Source: Stygiolobus sp037389425
GTDB taxonomy: Archaea; Thermoproteota; Thermoprotei_A; Sulfolobales; Sulfolobaceae
Reading direction: 5' to 3'
NCBI RefSeq assembly: GCF_037389425.1
Contig: NZ_JBBHKR010000064.1
Location: forward strand, 1 to 64,000
DNA: 64,000 nt
Shown piece by piece: positions 8,546 through 16,787 of this stretch. Position 1 is the first letter of the stretch. Each line of letters begins with the position of its first letter. The notes beneath the pieces were generated by a model, which worked only from the letters and a program-made list of their open reading frames with translations, was not told the origin of the DNA and searched no databases. A program made the translations under genes and the position numbers.

Positions 8546-9303
8546 TTTAACCCCTCGCTTTCCATGAAGTGTAGGGACTTAGAGGGATAAACTATTATAT
8601 GTGGTTGGGGCTTAAACTGATAATTAACCACATCGCTAAGTTTCATTGCTACGACTTCTTCGTCTTGACAGCCCAATCTTTGTCCCACAATTATCACATC
8701 GTCTCGTGAAATAACTCTCATTTTCTCCATTTCTTCCATTTTAAGTAATAATGACACAGCTTCTATTGCACTCATTGGTTTATCGTCTCTTATATCTAAG
8801 TAAAAAACAGTATGAAGCTTACGCTCTTGATTTTCCTTAAGGACATAATAGGGTGTCGTATCTATCTTATCACCAAAAGGGTAAACTATAGTTACGGACT
8901 TTCCGAAACGATAAGAGGATAACATGCTTTTCGAGATCATGTAACAGTGAACCGAAACACCCGGAACAATTAGAAATTCGTGACCTCTATTCTTAGCCTC
9001 TGTTATTAGACTAATATGGGTAGTTGCTATCATAGGATCACCTATGGTAGCGATGGCAACGTTTTTTCCTTCATCTAGATATTGGAGAATTGTCTTGAAA
9101 TTATTCTCCAATAGTGAACGATTCGCTGTAAATACATGAACATTATTCCCCGTTAGACTCGAGATTAACTCTTCATCAATGTCACACGATAAGGATGTAT
9201 AGGAGTCTAAATATATTATATCTGAAGAGGATAACTCTTCTATAGCCTTTTTAGTCAGGAACTTACTGGACAAGCCTAGGCCGATTAGCTTTAACAGTGA
9301 CAC
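8527..9303 (-). CDS. dphB: Diphthine synthase (diphthamide biosynthesis methyltransferase)
   Basis: Diphthine synthase uses S-adenosylmethionine to methylate the modified histidine of aEF2 on the way to diphthamide. The 258-residue protein has the tetrapyrrole-methylase-like fold: G-L-G-L-S-S near the N-terminus, A-T-I-G-D-P-M-I-A-T-T-H around residues 85-96, and V-P-G-V-S-V-H near 118. It also has V-G-Q-R-L-G-C-Q-D-E in the C-terminal half. Length and motif order match archaeal DphB. It heads a two-gene operon with the DUF357-nucleotidyltransferase. Confidence 0.94.
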   Translation of the reverse strand: MSLLKLIGLGLSSKFLTKKAIEELSSSDIIYLDSYTSLSCDIDEELISSLTGNNVHVFTANRSLLENNFKTILQYLDEGKNVAIATIGDPMIATTHISLITEAKNRGHEFLIVPGVSVHCYMISKSMLSSYRFGKSVTIVYPFGDKIDTTPYYVLKENQERKLHTVFYLDIRDDKPMSAIEAVSLLLKMEEMEKMRVISRDDVIIVGQRLGCQDEEVVAMKLSDVVNYQFKPQPHIIVYPSKSLHFMESEGLKCLMKR

Positions 9304-9360
9304 TTATGAAAGAGAGATTTATTAGATTTAAGATTTAGTATTACACTCATAAGTAAGGAT

Positions 9361-10110
9361 ATGATGAATTTAGCTTCTGAGATTTTTATTGCTGAAGACT
9401 TACCTGTAGTTTACGTAAAACCACTGAACGCCGTAGTTTTATCTGACGTTCATATAGGTTATGAGGAGGACATGGCTTCCAAGGGAATTTTTATACCTAA
9501 AATTCAGAAGAAAAGATTCCTAACAGTATACAAGAGAGCTCTTAAAGTCTTTAAAACTAATAAGTTAGTCGTGAACGGTGATTTTAAACATTCATTTAGT
9601 AAATTAAGCAAGCAAGAGAGGGCTGAACTTACAGAAATACTTACAACGCTTAAAGAGGAAGGAGTGGAGTTAAAAGTTATAAGGGGTAATCATGACAATT
9701 ACCTTTCCTCACTTCTAGAGAAATTTGATAATGTAGAACTTCTAGATGAAATTGTTTATGATAAAATAATCATCTTTCACGGTCATAAAGAGATATCAAT
9801 AGAGAAGGGTCGTATTTATATAATAGGTCATGAACATCCAAGATTGAGCATAAGGGATAAGCTGGGATTTGCACATAAAATTCAGTGTTTCTTAAAGGTA
9901 CCACTGAATGAAGGAGCAACAGCCATTGTATTACCTGCAACCGGAACTTATCAGTCTGGTAACGACATCTCGTTAATTCACACGAATTATATGTCACCTT
10001 TAATGAGAAAAAACGGAGTACTAGAAAAGGCTAAACCTTACGGGATTATAGAAGGACAAGGAATAATGGAGTTCCCTGAACTCAGTCTTTTAAAAGACCT
10101 CATCCTTTAA
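9361..10110 (+). CDS. Calcineurin-like metallophosphoesterase (archaeal YkuE/PdeM-like)
   Basis: The protein has every metal-binding block of the family: D-V-H (29-31), G-D-F-K-H (73-77), G-N-H-D-N (109-113), H-G-H (140-142) and G-H-E-H-P (156-160). At 249 residues it belongs to the archaeal COG1407 group, whose members are often encoded near Lhr-type helicases. No such helicase is in this window. Substrate is unknown; a nucleotide phosphodiesterase or nuclease is possible. The gene is divergent from diphthine synthase and shares a 57-bp spacer with it. Confidence 0.88.
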   Translation: MMNLASEIFIAEDLPVVYVKPLNAVVLSDVHIGYEEDMASKGIFIPKIQKKRFLTVYKRALKVFKTNKLVVNGDFKHSFSKLSKQERAELTEILTTLKEEGVELKVIRGNHDNYLSSLLEKFDNVELLDEIVYDKIIIFHGHKEISIEKGRIYIIGHEHPRLSIRDKLGFAHKIQCFLKVPLNEGATAIVLPATGTYQSGNDISLIHTNYMSPLMRKNGVLEKAKPYGIIEGQGIMEFPELSLLKDLIL

Positions 10111-10121
10111 AAAACAAGTTA

Positions 10122-10141
10122 TTTATAAATGTCTTTATAAA
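10122..10141 (+). promoter_or_regulatory. Two tandem TATA boxes upstream of the TBP gene
   Basis: TTTATAAA occurs twice, at 10122-10129 and 10134-10141. With the usual spacing, the first predicts a start near 10152 and the second near 10163. The second would place the transcript start at the first codon of the TBP reading frame. Two strong TBP-binding sites in front of the gene for TBP itself would allow autoregulation, which is an inference. Confidence 0.5.
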
Positions 10142-10160
10142 CTATTTTTAGGTGGTCTAA

Positions 10161-10748
10161 ATATCAGAAATACCCTATAAGGCAGTAGTTAATATCGAGA
10201 ATATAGTAGCTACTGTAACCCTTGAACAGTCGTTAGACCTTTACGCAATGGAGAGAAGCGTTCCAAACGTTGAATATGACCCTGATCAGTTTCCAGGTTT
10301 AATTTTCAGACTTGAATCTCCCAAGGTTACTTCATTAATTTTCAAGTCAGGTAAAATGGTAGTAACCGGAGCTAAAAGTACTGATGAATTGATCAAGGCA
10401 GTAAAGAGAATTATAAAGACGCTTAAAAAATACGGAATGCAACTTACCGGAAAACCTAAGATACAAATTCAAAATATAGTTGCATCAGCTAACCTTCATG
10501 TAATAGTTAATTTGGATAAGGCAGCATTTCTCCTTGAAAATAACATGTACGAGCCTGAACAGTTCCCAGGTTTAATATATAGAATGGACGAGCCTAGAGT
10601 AGTTTTACTCATATTCAGTAGCGGAAAAATGGTAATTACTGGAGCAAAAAGAGAAGACGAGGTACATAAGGCTGTAAAAAGAATTTTCGACAGGCTTGCC
10701 GAATTAGACTGTATAAGACCAGTAGAGGAAGAAGAGTTAGAGTTTTAA
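10161..10748 (+). CDS. tbp: TATA-box-binding protein TBP, apparent AUA start
   Basis: TBP nucleates archaeal transcription by bending the TATA box. Two direct repeats form the saddle, each with Q-F-P-G-L-I-x-R, L-I-F-x-S-G-K-M-V and T-G-A-K; the protein ends in an acidic E-E-E-E-L-E-F tail. The conserved N-terminal strand (I-P-Y-K-A-V-V-N-I-E-N-I-V) is encoded from 10161 on. In that frame TAA lies at 10158-10160, and the first ATG/GTG/TTG is the ATG at 10248, which would delete 29 residues of repeat 1. Initiation at ATA 10161 would give M-S-E-I-P-Y-K and 195 residues, close to the normal 198. AGGTGG at 10150-10155 sits 5 nt before that ATA. Family is certain; the start is inferred. Confidence 0.9.
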   Translation: MSEIPYKAVVNIENIVATVTLEQSLDLYAMERSVPNVEYDPDQFPGLIFRLESPKVTSLIFKSGKMVVTGAKSTDELIKAVKRIIKTLKKYGMQLTGKPKIQIQNIVASANLHVIVNLDKAAFLLENNMYEPEQFPGLIYRMDEPRVVLLIFSSGKMVITGAKREDEVHKAVKRIFDRLAELDCIRPVEEEELEF

Positions 10749-10772
10749 GAAAGTGTTGAATAGGTGAGAAAC

Positions 10773-11021
10773 ATGGCATTAAAACATCAGAAATATCAAT
10801 ATGTTCAAATAAGTCCGGATCATTTTGTAAAGATCCGTGTCTTCAAGTCTAGACTTGAAGAGTCTAATCCGCCAGACGCATATCTCATTTTAAACAGACT
10901 TGTAAAGAAGCTTCCTAGAAAAGCTAAAGTAATAAAAGTAGAAGATCTACCCGTCGAAATTAGGGATAAATTAGGGATAAAAACAGAAGAAAAAACTGAA
11001 ACTAAGAAGGAGCAGAAGTAG
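10773..11021 (+). CDS. Small basic protein of unknown function behind TBP
   Basis: The product has 82 residues and is rich in Lys, with a charged K/E/T tail. I recognise no motif beyond the conserved look of the segment Q-I-S-P-D-H-F-V-K-I-R. I choose ATG 10773, preceded by GGTGAG at 10763-10768, over the GTG at 10764 that overlaps this ribosome-binding site. It follows TBP by 24 nt, so co-expression with TBP is plausible. Its 3' end overlaps the convergent DUF373 gene by 20 nt. Confidence 0.75.
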   Translation: MALKHQKYQYVQISPDHFVKIRVFKSRLEESNPPDAYLILNRLVKKLPRKAKVIKVEDLPVEIRDKLGIKTEEKTETKKEQK

Positions 11022-12072
11022 AGTTGAACTTATATTTTTCTATTATATTCATAAGTATATACACAGAGATTAAAACGAGTGTGGTTATAGATAAGGAATA
11101 AATAGTTTGTAAACCTACTTCTGTTGAATTCTGTTCTAGGTTTTTAGCCACTACCACTATAATGTAATATATTATGACTGTCGAAAAGATCCTAAAAATA
11201 TCATGCCACACTTTTATATCTTTAGCTATTATTTTGTTAACAGCCTTACCTCCGAATAGAACTACAGAAGCAAAAACAACATAGGGAAGTATACTTAATA
11301 GAACCTGAAATTCCGTGAGTGCATCATAAGTTTTCAAGCTGATAAAAACAAAATAACCGTTTACTATACCGGCGATAAGAGAAATTAATGCAATAATTGA
11401 TACTATAACCATAATAGTAGAGTTTTCCCACCAACTTTCTATTAAATCATCTATTCCCAAACCTCTAATTATGAGTGCTGTTGCTATAACCATCATGATT
11501 ATAGGACCGGCATAAGCTGTTAAATTAAGCAGGGAAAAGAGACCTAATATAAACAAAATGATTCCTGGTACTCCTAAAAAAATCCGTGAAAATCTGGGTT
11601 CTGATAAGGCTCTCTTTATATACCTCCCAAGTAGAGCATAAGTCTCTTCAACTCCCCTATACTGCTCTACCAAAACTCTCTCTATACCTGCGATGGGAAG
11701 CCTCGATTGAATTATTGGGATAGCTTTTGCGTCTTCAGGACTATCATATACTACTATAGCCTTAGATGGATTTACTTTTTTTATTACATCATCCAGTTTT
11801 TTTGAAAATTGTAACTGACTTTCCAATGAACTGCCTTCACTACCTGAAATAAATGCGATATCTACGTTTTGCCCTTCATTGCGCATTTTCTTGAATATAT
11901 TATAAGCCACTATCATAGTGTTTAGATCTGAGTCGGTGGGAATTTTCTCCTCGGCGATCCTAATCGCTTGAGATACTTCTGACTCTCCTATAACTGGTGT
12001 CTTGATTCCAATCTTGCCTAAATCATCGTCAATATCAATGTATATTACCAGAATCTTCTCCATTATCATCAT
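11002..12072 (-). CDS. DUF373 family integral membrane protein
   Basis: This 356-residue archaeal protein begins with a soluble domain of about 150 residues containing Y-I-D-I-D-D-D-L-G-K and I-S-G-S-E-G-S. At least six hydrophobic segments follow between about residues 165 and 345. This arrangement matches the uncharacterised archaeal DUF373 family; the function is unknown. Its 5' end overlaps the coiled-coil gene by 38 nt and several Met codons (12072, 12069, 12063) could serve as start. The soluble domain of the family resembles a nucleotide-binding fold, but I see no P-loop. Confidence 0.82.
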   Translation of the reverse strand: MMIMEKILVIYIDIDDDLGKIGIKTPVIGESEVSQAIRIAEEKIPTDSDLNTMIVAYNIFKKMRNEGQNVDIAFISGSEGSSLESQLQFSKKLDDVIKKVNPSKAIVVYDSPEDAKAIPIIQSRLPIAGIERVLVEQYRGVEETYALLGRYIKRALSEPRFSRIFLGVPGIILFILGLFSLLNLTAYAGPIIMMVIATALIIRGLGIDDLIESWWENSTIMVIVSIIALISLIAGIVNGYFVFISLKTYDALTEFQVLLSILPYVVFASVVLFGGKAVNKIIAKDIKVWHDIFRIFSTVIIYYIIVVVAKNLEQNSTEVGLQTIYSLSITTLVLISVYILMNIIEKYKFNSTSAPS

Positions 12073-12979
12073 TTTGGTTGTAGTATAGTATTAAAAGTTC
12101 ATCAAACGAAAGCCTCTTGTTAGTCTTCAATTTCTCTTCGATCTCTTTCCTTTTGCTCTCAATCATCTCCTTATTCACTGGATTAGCCTTTATCTGATTT
12201 TGGTATATCTCTGTCACATTCTTAGCATTCTTTATACTTTCCTTGATCTTCTTTAACTCATCTTTGAGCTGTTGAATTTCTTTTGATTTATTTTCTATAT
12301 CTGTCTTAATAATTATAATCTGATCACTTATTGTTTTTATCTGATTATTTATGTCCTCTAATTCTTTTTTGAGCTTGTCTCTCTCCGCTTTCAGTTGTTG
12401 TAGAAGTTTTCTTTTCTCAGCAACTTGGTTACCTAATTCTAACATTTTTTGCCTTATATTAGATAGTTCCACTCTCTTAGCTAACAATTCTGCTTTACTT
12501 TCTACGTTCTTTTCCTTTAAAGAAGCTAGTTTCTTAGCAGTCTGTAACTTCCTTTCGAGTTCTGCTATTTTAAGAATAATTCTCTTTTCTTCTTCAAGTG
12601 AAAGAGTAGATGTTTGTAACTTCCACTCAAGCTGTTCAATTTTTTTCATTATCTGAACCGGATCTAACTTCTCTTTTACTTTCTCTGCATTCTTAAGCTG
12701 TTCAAACTCCTTTCTTATCTCGCTGATTACTTGAACTAAGTTTTGCTTCTGCGCTTTTAGCTGTCTTATTTCCTCGACCTTGGACTTTAACTCCTCCCTA
12801 ACTTGCATGAGCTGTTCTCTTATAGATCTTATTTTTTCTACTTTTTCCCTTCTTTTTTCTTTTAGTTTCTTAACTTCTTCGATTAACTTTTCCTTCTTCT
12901 CTTTTAACTTTCTTATCTGCTCATATGCTAGTGAGAGCTTTTGTTGAATCTCGTCCTCTGAGGATTCAGCTGTTGACAT
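12035..12979 (-). CDS. Archaeal coiled-coil protein (COG1340-like)
   Basis: Nearly the whole 314-residue protein is Lys/Glu/Gln/Leu-rich heptad sequence from about residue 10 to 290, with a short acidic tail. It resembles the archaeal COG1340 coiled-coil family, for which no reaction is known. There is no ATPase head, so it is not an SMC protein. It is the first gene of an operon with the DUF373 membrane protein, so it may act at the membrane with that partner (inference). Confidence 0.8.
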   Translation of the reverse strand: MSTAESSEDEIQQKLSLAYEQIRKLKEKKEKLIEEVKKLKEKRREKVEKIRSIREQLMQVREELKSKVEEIRQLKAQKQNLVQVISEIRKEFEQLKNAEKVKEKLDPVQIMKKIEQLEWKLQTSTLSLEEEKRIILKIAELERKLQTAKKLASLKEKNVESKAELLAKRVELSNIRQKMLELGNQVAEKRKLLQQLKAERDKLKKELEDINNQIKTISDQIIIIKTDIENKSKEIQQLKDELKKIKESIKNAKNVTEIYQNQIKANPVNKEMIESKRKEIEEKLKTNKRLSFDELLILYYNQNDDNGEDSGNIH

Positions 12980-13106
12980 TCACTTATCACTTTAATGTAT
13001 GAAGATTTATTTTTATTTATAAGTAGCCGTAGGTTAATAAAGTATTTAACCCATAATCTAAATCCCAAGCAGAACGCCATTTTACGTTCTCTTATGCTGG
13101 TATTAT

Positions 13107-13114
13107 TATAAATA
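13107..13114 (+). promoter_or_regulatory. TATA box of the gar1-tfb operon
   Basis: TTATAAAT is centred about 26 nt before 13137, which puts the transcription start at or next to the GTG at 13138. Confidence 0.5.
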
Positions 13115-13137
13115 CTATCTAATATACAAAATGAGAT

Positions 13138-13425
13138 GTGGATCCTATGACAAAAATTAGACTTCTTGAAACTGGAAATTTCTATAAAAACAGTCTAGGT
13201 AATAAATGGCTAATTGAAGGAAAAAGAGAGATTGACTACTCTAAGTATAACTACATAGGAAAGATTATAGTTACAGAAAGTGGAAAAAGGATAGCAAAAG
13301 TTTTAGACATTATAGGTAATGTAAATAGACCATTCATTTTAGCTGAACCTCTTACTAACGAGAAGCCTACCGAGAAATTGTTCATTGAGATTATAGAAAG
13401 AAAGAAAGGAGGTAGAAGAAAATGA
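13138..13425 (+). CDS. gar1: H/ACA RNP protein Gar1
   Basis: Gar1 is part of the H/ACA ribonucleoprotein, in which it binds Cbf5 and helps release the guided rRNA pseudouridylation substrate. The 95-residue beta-barrel protein contains Y-I-G-K-I-I-V-T-E-S-G-K-R-I-A-K-V, the typical Gar1 core, and ends in a Lys/Arg/Gly-rich tail. GTG 13138 fits the TATA spacing; ATG 13147 gives M-T-K-I-R-L and is an equally good start on family grounds. The stop overlaps the start of tfb by 4 nt. The gar1-tfb pairing recurs in archaea. Confidence 0.9.
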   Translation: MDPMTKIRLLETGNFYKNSLGNKWLIEGKREIDYSKYNYIGKIIVTESGKRIAKVLDIIGNVNRPFILAEPLTNEKPTEKLFIEIIERKKGGRRK

Positions 13426-14306
13426 CCAAGTGTCCTAATTGCGGTTCTTCTGATTCGATAACTTTTGATCCCGAGAGAGGAATTCATGTATGTACCAGTT
13501 GCGGGTTCGTCATAGACGATATGATAATAGATCAGGGACCAGAGTGGAGAGCGTACACGACTGAAGATCGTATGGAAAGGGAGAGAACAGGGTCTCCGAT
13601 AACGGCTAAGGTACACGATTTTGGCATAACAACAAAAATCGGATATTCCAGAGTCAAGGACAAGGCTAAGATACATAGATTGAGACTGATGCAAAACAAA
13701 TTAAGAGTACCTGCTAAGGAGAGAAAGTTAGTAACTTACTTGTCGGTATTAAATAGCGAAGCCTCTAAACTAAACTTACCTGATCATGTAAAGGAAACTG
13801 CAGCGTTACTGACAAGAAGGATAATAGAAGAAGGAAAAGCTAAGAGAATCGATATGTATACTCTAATTGCTGGAATCCTATACTATTCTTGCCAAGTTAA
13901 CAAGATTCCCAAGTCATTGCAAGAGATAAAAAGTTTATACAATGTCTCCTCGTCCGATTTGTGGAAAGCTCTAGAGAGAATTCAAAGCGTGGCTAAAAGC
14001 GTTCAAGGTTTTAAGCCTACTATCAAACCTACTGAATATATACCGAAAATAATTGAAAAGTTAAACTTACCTCCTTACGTCTCTACTAAAGCATCAGAAC
14101 TAGTCGATTTAATGCATAAAAACGGACTTACGAGTGGAAAGGGTTATACTGCACTTGCGGCTGCCAGTGTGTACTTAATAAGTACATTGATGGATGTAAA
14201 GCGAACTCAAAAAGAGGTGGCCGAAGCACTAAATATTACAGAAGTAACTATAAGAAATAGATACAAAGAAATAATCAGCAACTTCGACATAGAAGTAAAA
14301 TTATGA
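13422..14306 (+). CDS. tfb: Transcription initiation factor TFB (TFB2-type paralogue)
   Basis: TFB bridges the TBP-DNA complex and RNA polymerase and fixes the start site. The zinc ribbon has Cys4, Cys7, Cys24 and Cys27, then the B-reader/linker with I-D-Q-G-P-E-W-R. Two cyclin-fold repeats follow (about 110-195 and 205-290), the second containing T-Q-K-E-V-A-E-A and V-T-I-R-N-R-Y-K-E. Sulfolobus TFB1 lacks the canonical four-cysteine ribbon, so this copy is most like TFB2. It overlaps gar1 by 4 nt and lies near TBP and TFE-beta. At 294 residues it is full length. Confidence 0.95.
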   Translation: MTKCPNCGSSDSITFDPERGIHVCTSCGFVIDDMIIDQGPEWRAYTTEDRMERERTGSPITAKVHDFGITTKIGYSRVKDKAKIHRLRLMQNKLRVPAKERKLVTYLSVLNSEASKLNLPDHVKETAALLTRRIIEEGKAKRIDMYTLIAGILYYSCQVNKIPKSLQEIKSLYNVSSSDLWKALERIQSVAKSVQGFKPTIKPTEYIPKIIEKLNLPPYVSTKASELVDLMHKNGLTSGKGYTALAAASVYLISTLMDVKRTQKEVAEALNITEVTIRNRYKEIISNFDIEVKL

Positions 14307-14370
14307 GAGGGAAAAATAAATAAGCCTTAAAGTATATATATATATTTACTGATAATTCGGTGATTTTAGA

Positions 14371-14745
14371 ATGGAGTCAAGTTCTTCATCATATGAGGAT
14401 CTTATTTATCAAAAGATAAAGGAGGCGGGCGAAAAAGGAATTCCCTTAAAAGAACTCATTAAGGAACTCGGACTTGATAGTAGGACAGCTAATCTCGCCA
14501 TACGTAAGTTAATGAACAAGAAAGTTATAAGGAAGAACTCAGTTAAAGAAAATGGCAAGACAGTTGTTAAGTATTTTATTAATGAGGAGCCGACGCTCAT
14601 AACGGTTAACTTAGACAATATAATTGAGATACCTTGTTTTACGTGCAAGAATTTGACTAAATGTGGAAATGGAAGTGTGGTCTCACCCACAACTTGTACC
14701 TACTTATCTAAGTTTATACTAATGAACATAAAAGGAGCTAGTTAA
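14371..14745 (+). CDS. TFE-beta, RPC39-like transcription factor subunit
   Basis: TFE-beta pairs with TFE-alpha to help RNA polymerase open the promoter; it is the archaeal relative of RPC39/hRPC6. The 124-residue protein has a winged helix (about residues 8-70, with L-D-S-R-T-A-N-L-A-I-R). A C-terminal four-cysteine group follows: Cys89, Cys92, Cys98 and Cys109, which in Sulfolobus holds a 4Fe-4S cluster. It lies 64 nt behind tfb on the same strand. An AT-rich run at about 14332-14346 in that spacer could be its own promoter. Its last 8 nt overlap trm1, which runs the other way. Assignment rests on length, domain order and cysteine pattern. Confidence 0.85.
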   Translation: MESSSSSYEDLIYQKIKEAGEKGIPLKELIKELGLDSRTANLAIRKLMNKKVIRKNSVKENGKTVVKYFINEEPTLITVNLDNIIEIPCFTCKNLTKCGNGSVVSPTTCTYLSKFILMNIKGAS

Positions 14746-15862
14746 CCTTAATACACTCTACAACTTCTTCAAAGTTTTTACTGGTTTTTATTCCTACAGT
14801 ATCAAAGTGAGTAGCTGAAGCTTCTTTTAAACATTTTATGACTTTATCTTTAGGTGGTACGTTTCTTTTCAATCTTGGCGAAATAAAATCAAGTTTATAA
14901 TAAGGTTCTTTGTATTCTGCTTCGACTGAAATTATCGAGATTAACCTAGATATAGTACTAAATGTAGATAGATAATTAAAGTGAACTAACCCCTCTTTAA
15001 TCTTGTTGATCATATTTTTATCGTAAATTTCCCCATCCCAAGCAGGGCCGTAAGCTTTCATTGATGCCCCACATTTGGGGCATGTGGCATGTTGATAATA
15101 AACTGACTTATCTCTATAACCACACTTTGGACATTCATAATAGTAAACTAGTCTAGAAAGTAAACTGTCTGCCTTTTTAGCACCACCTTCTACCTTAAAA
15201 AATACCCTATAATAGTAGTCATGATAGAAGGAGAATACTGGTATTGCAGCTTTCTCTACTACTGCAGCTTCCCTTATCGCTTTTCCTATTAGCCCCCTTA
15301 TTCCTACCTCTTTCGAAAAACTTAGTCTATCACAAATAATATCGTATTTTCTTCTAGCTGAGGATTTAGAGGAACAAACTAGAGCTGATAGATCAGTCGC
15401 AGTAATCCCGACATAGCCCCCTCTTATAACTGAGTGGAAAGATGCTAGTAGGAAAGGTGCAGGTGTTCCAAAGGGATCAATGTCTACGAAGTCAGCTTTA
15501 ACTTCATAAAGTAAGGAGTTTGCATCTTTATTAAATACCTTACCTTTAATGTTATTGATCTTTATATTTTCATTTATTAATTCAACAGCTTCTTTACTTA
15601 AATCATTAAATATCACTTCTTCGACGCCTTCTACCTCTTTAAAGTACCTTATTCCTCTTATTCCAGTTGCTGACAATGCATCTACTATGCGTCTAGGTCT
15701 AATTATATTCAAAAATAGCACACTTATGTCTCTATTTAATTCCATTCTTGGGTTGTAGAAAACCGGAGCCCAACTAGGATCGAACTTACCTTCTTTTTCA
15801 TATTCTTTAGGATCTGGGACTAGAATTTCAGCTTTTCCTTCCCGTATTTTAGTTAATTTCAT
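14738..15862 (-). CDS. trm1: tRNA (guanine-26-N2)-dimethyltransferase Trm1
   Basis: Trm1 makes N2,N2-dimethylguanosine at position 26 of tRNA using S-adenosylmethionine. The 374-residue protein shows S-A-T-G-I-R-G (residues 64-70) for the cofactor loop and D-P-F-G-T-P (129-134) as the catalytic motif. A four-cysteine zinc site follows, C-P-K-C-G ... C-P-K-C-G, near 244-265. Length matches archaeal Trm1. It is the last gene of the minus-strand operon from nop5, overlapping its upstream neighbour by 14 nt. Confidence 0.95.
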   Translation of the reverse strand: MKLTKIREGKAEILVPDPKEYEKEGKFDPSWAPVFYNPRMELNRDISVLFLNIIRPRRIVDALSATGIRGIRYFKEVEGVEEVIFNDLSKEAVELINENIKINNIKGKVFNKDANSLLYEVKADFVDIDPFGTPAPFLLASFHSVIRGGYVGITATDLSALVCSSKSSARRKYDIICDRLSFSKEVGIRGLIGKAIREAAVVEKAAIPVFSFYHDYYYRVFFKVEGGAKKADSLLSRLVYYYECPKCGYRDKSVYYQHATCPKCGASMKAYGPAWDGEIYDKNMINKIKEGLVHFNYLSTFSTISRLISIISVEAEYKEPYYKLDFISPRLKRNVPPKDKVIKCLKEASATHFDTVGIKTSKNFEEVVECIKVN

Positions 15863-16787
15863 TTTCGATCTTATCTATATCTTCTACAGTGTATGCATTG
15901 AAACTCTCTTTTTCATAAGCCTTGAGCGTCTTAGATGTTTTGGCAATGACCACTAGTTCACCGTTAACTTTAGAAACTAACTTACTTGCCTCATTAAATT
16001 TCTTTAGAGAAGTTGAAACGTTTTCTGCTTCAATACAGAAGAACATCTTTTTATTATCTCTGGAAGCCGCAAGGTCTACAGTAGTAAAATTAAACCTGAC
16101 TATCTTATATCCGTTTCCCACTAACTTTTTAACTAATAAGCTTGTTACATCTCTATCATTCCCTACATCCAAATCCTTGTCATCAACTTTTACATCTTCT
16201 GTCTTAAAATCACTTATTATGTCCCCTAATATTCTCTCTCCGAACATATCTACTAGTTTTTCGGCTACGTCAATTGATACGTAGGAGTCCTCTTTTTCAT
16301 AATCATAAATCGAAATCCTAGATACTCCCAGCTTCTCTGCTAATTCACCCAAGCTCATACCTTTTTCTTCTCTTATCTTTCTAAGTTCTTTAGAGTTTAT
16401 CTTTACGAAAATACCCCCTCTGGTTTTTAGCAAGAATATTTTCTCACCGCTAACTACTTTCTCAAACGTAGTGGAGCTCATTACCAGCACCTTATCCCTA
16501 TCATTTATAACTTCCTCGTCTACCTGATCGTCTATTAAGATAGGTAATGCGCCACTTAACGTAGCCATTTTCTTTAAGTCTTTTACTAGTTTGCTGTTAT
16601 GGACGTATTTGCTGGAAGTTACTTTTAATATAAATGAACGCGAGTTATCTGCACTATCGCTCTTCTTTCTTGCAATTATATCTATAGATTTGTTTTTTTC
16701 TGGATAGTGAATGATAGAATAATCATAATACCCCCTTAACAAAACTCTTTCTATCTCGTTAATAGTACTCATCGTTTTCATCACCAC
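15849..16787 (-). CDS. HTH transcriptional regulator, archaeal COG1395 family
   Basis: The 312-residue protein has a central XRE-type helix-turn-helix (about residues 133-165: L-R-K-I-R-E-E-K-G, L-A-E-K-L-G-V-S). It sits between two alpha/beta regions that resemble PD-(D/E)xK-like folds. This is the arrangement of the archaeal COG1395 regulators, whose targets are unknown. The start may be ATG 16787 or ATG 16772 (M-S-T-I-N-E); the former overlaps the DUF61 gene by 29 nt. Its place between RNA-modification genes suggests a tie to ribosome or tRNA biogenesis, which is only context. Confidence 0.82.
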   Translation of the reverse strand: MVMKTMSTINEIERVLLRGYYDYSIIHYPEKNKSIDIIARKKSDSADNSRSFILKVTSSKYVHNSKLVKDLKKMATLSGALPILIDDQVDEEVINDRDKVLVMSSTTFEKVVSGEKIFLLKTRGGIFVKINSKELRKIREEKGMSLGELAEKLGVSRISIYDYEKEDSYVSIDVAEKLVDMFGERILGDIISDFKTEDVKVDDKDLDVGNDRDVTSLLVKKLVGNGYKIVRFNFTTVDLAASRDNKKMFFCIEAENVSTSLKKFNEASKLVSKVNGELVVIAKTSKTLKAYEKESFNAYTVEDIDKIENEIN

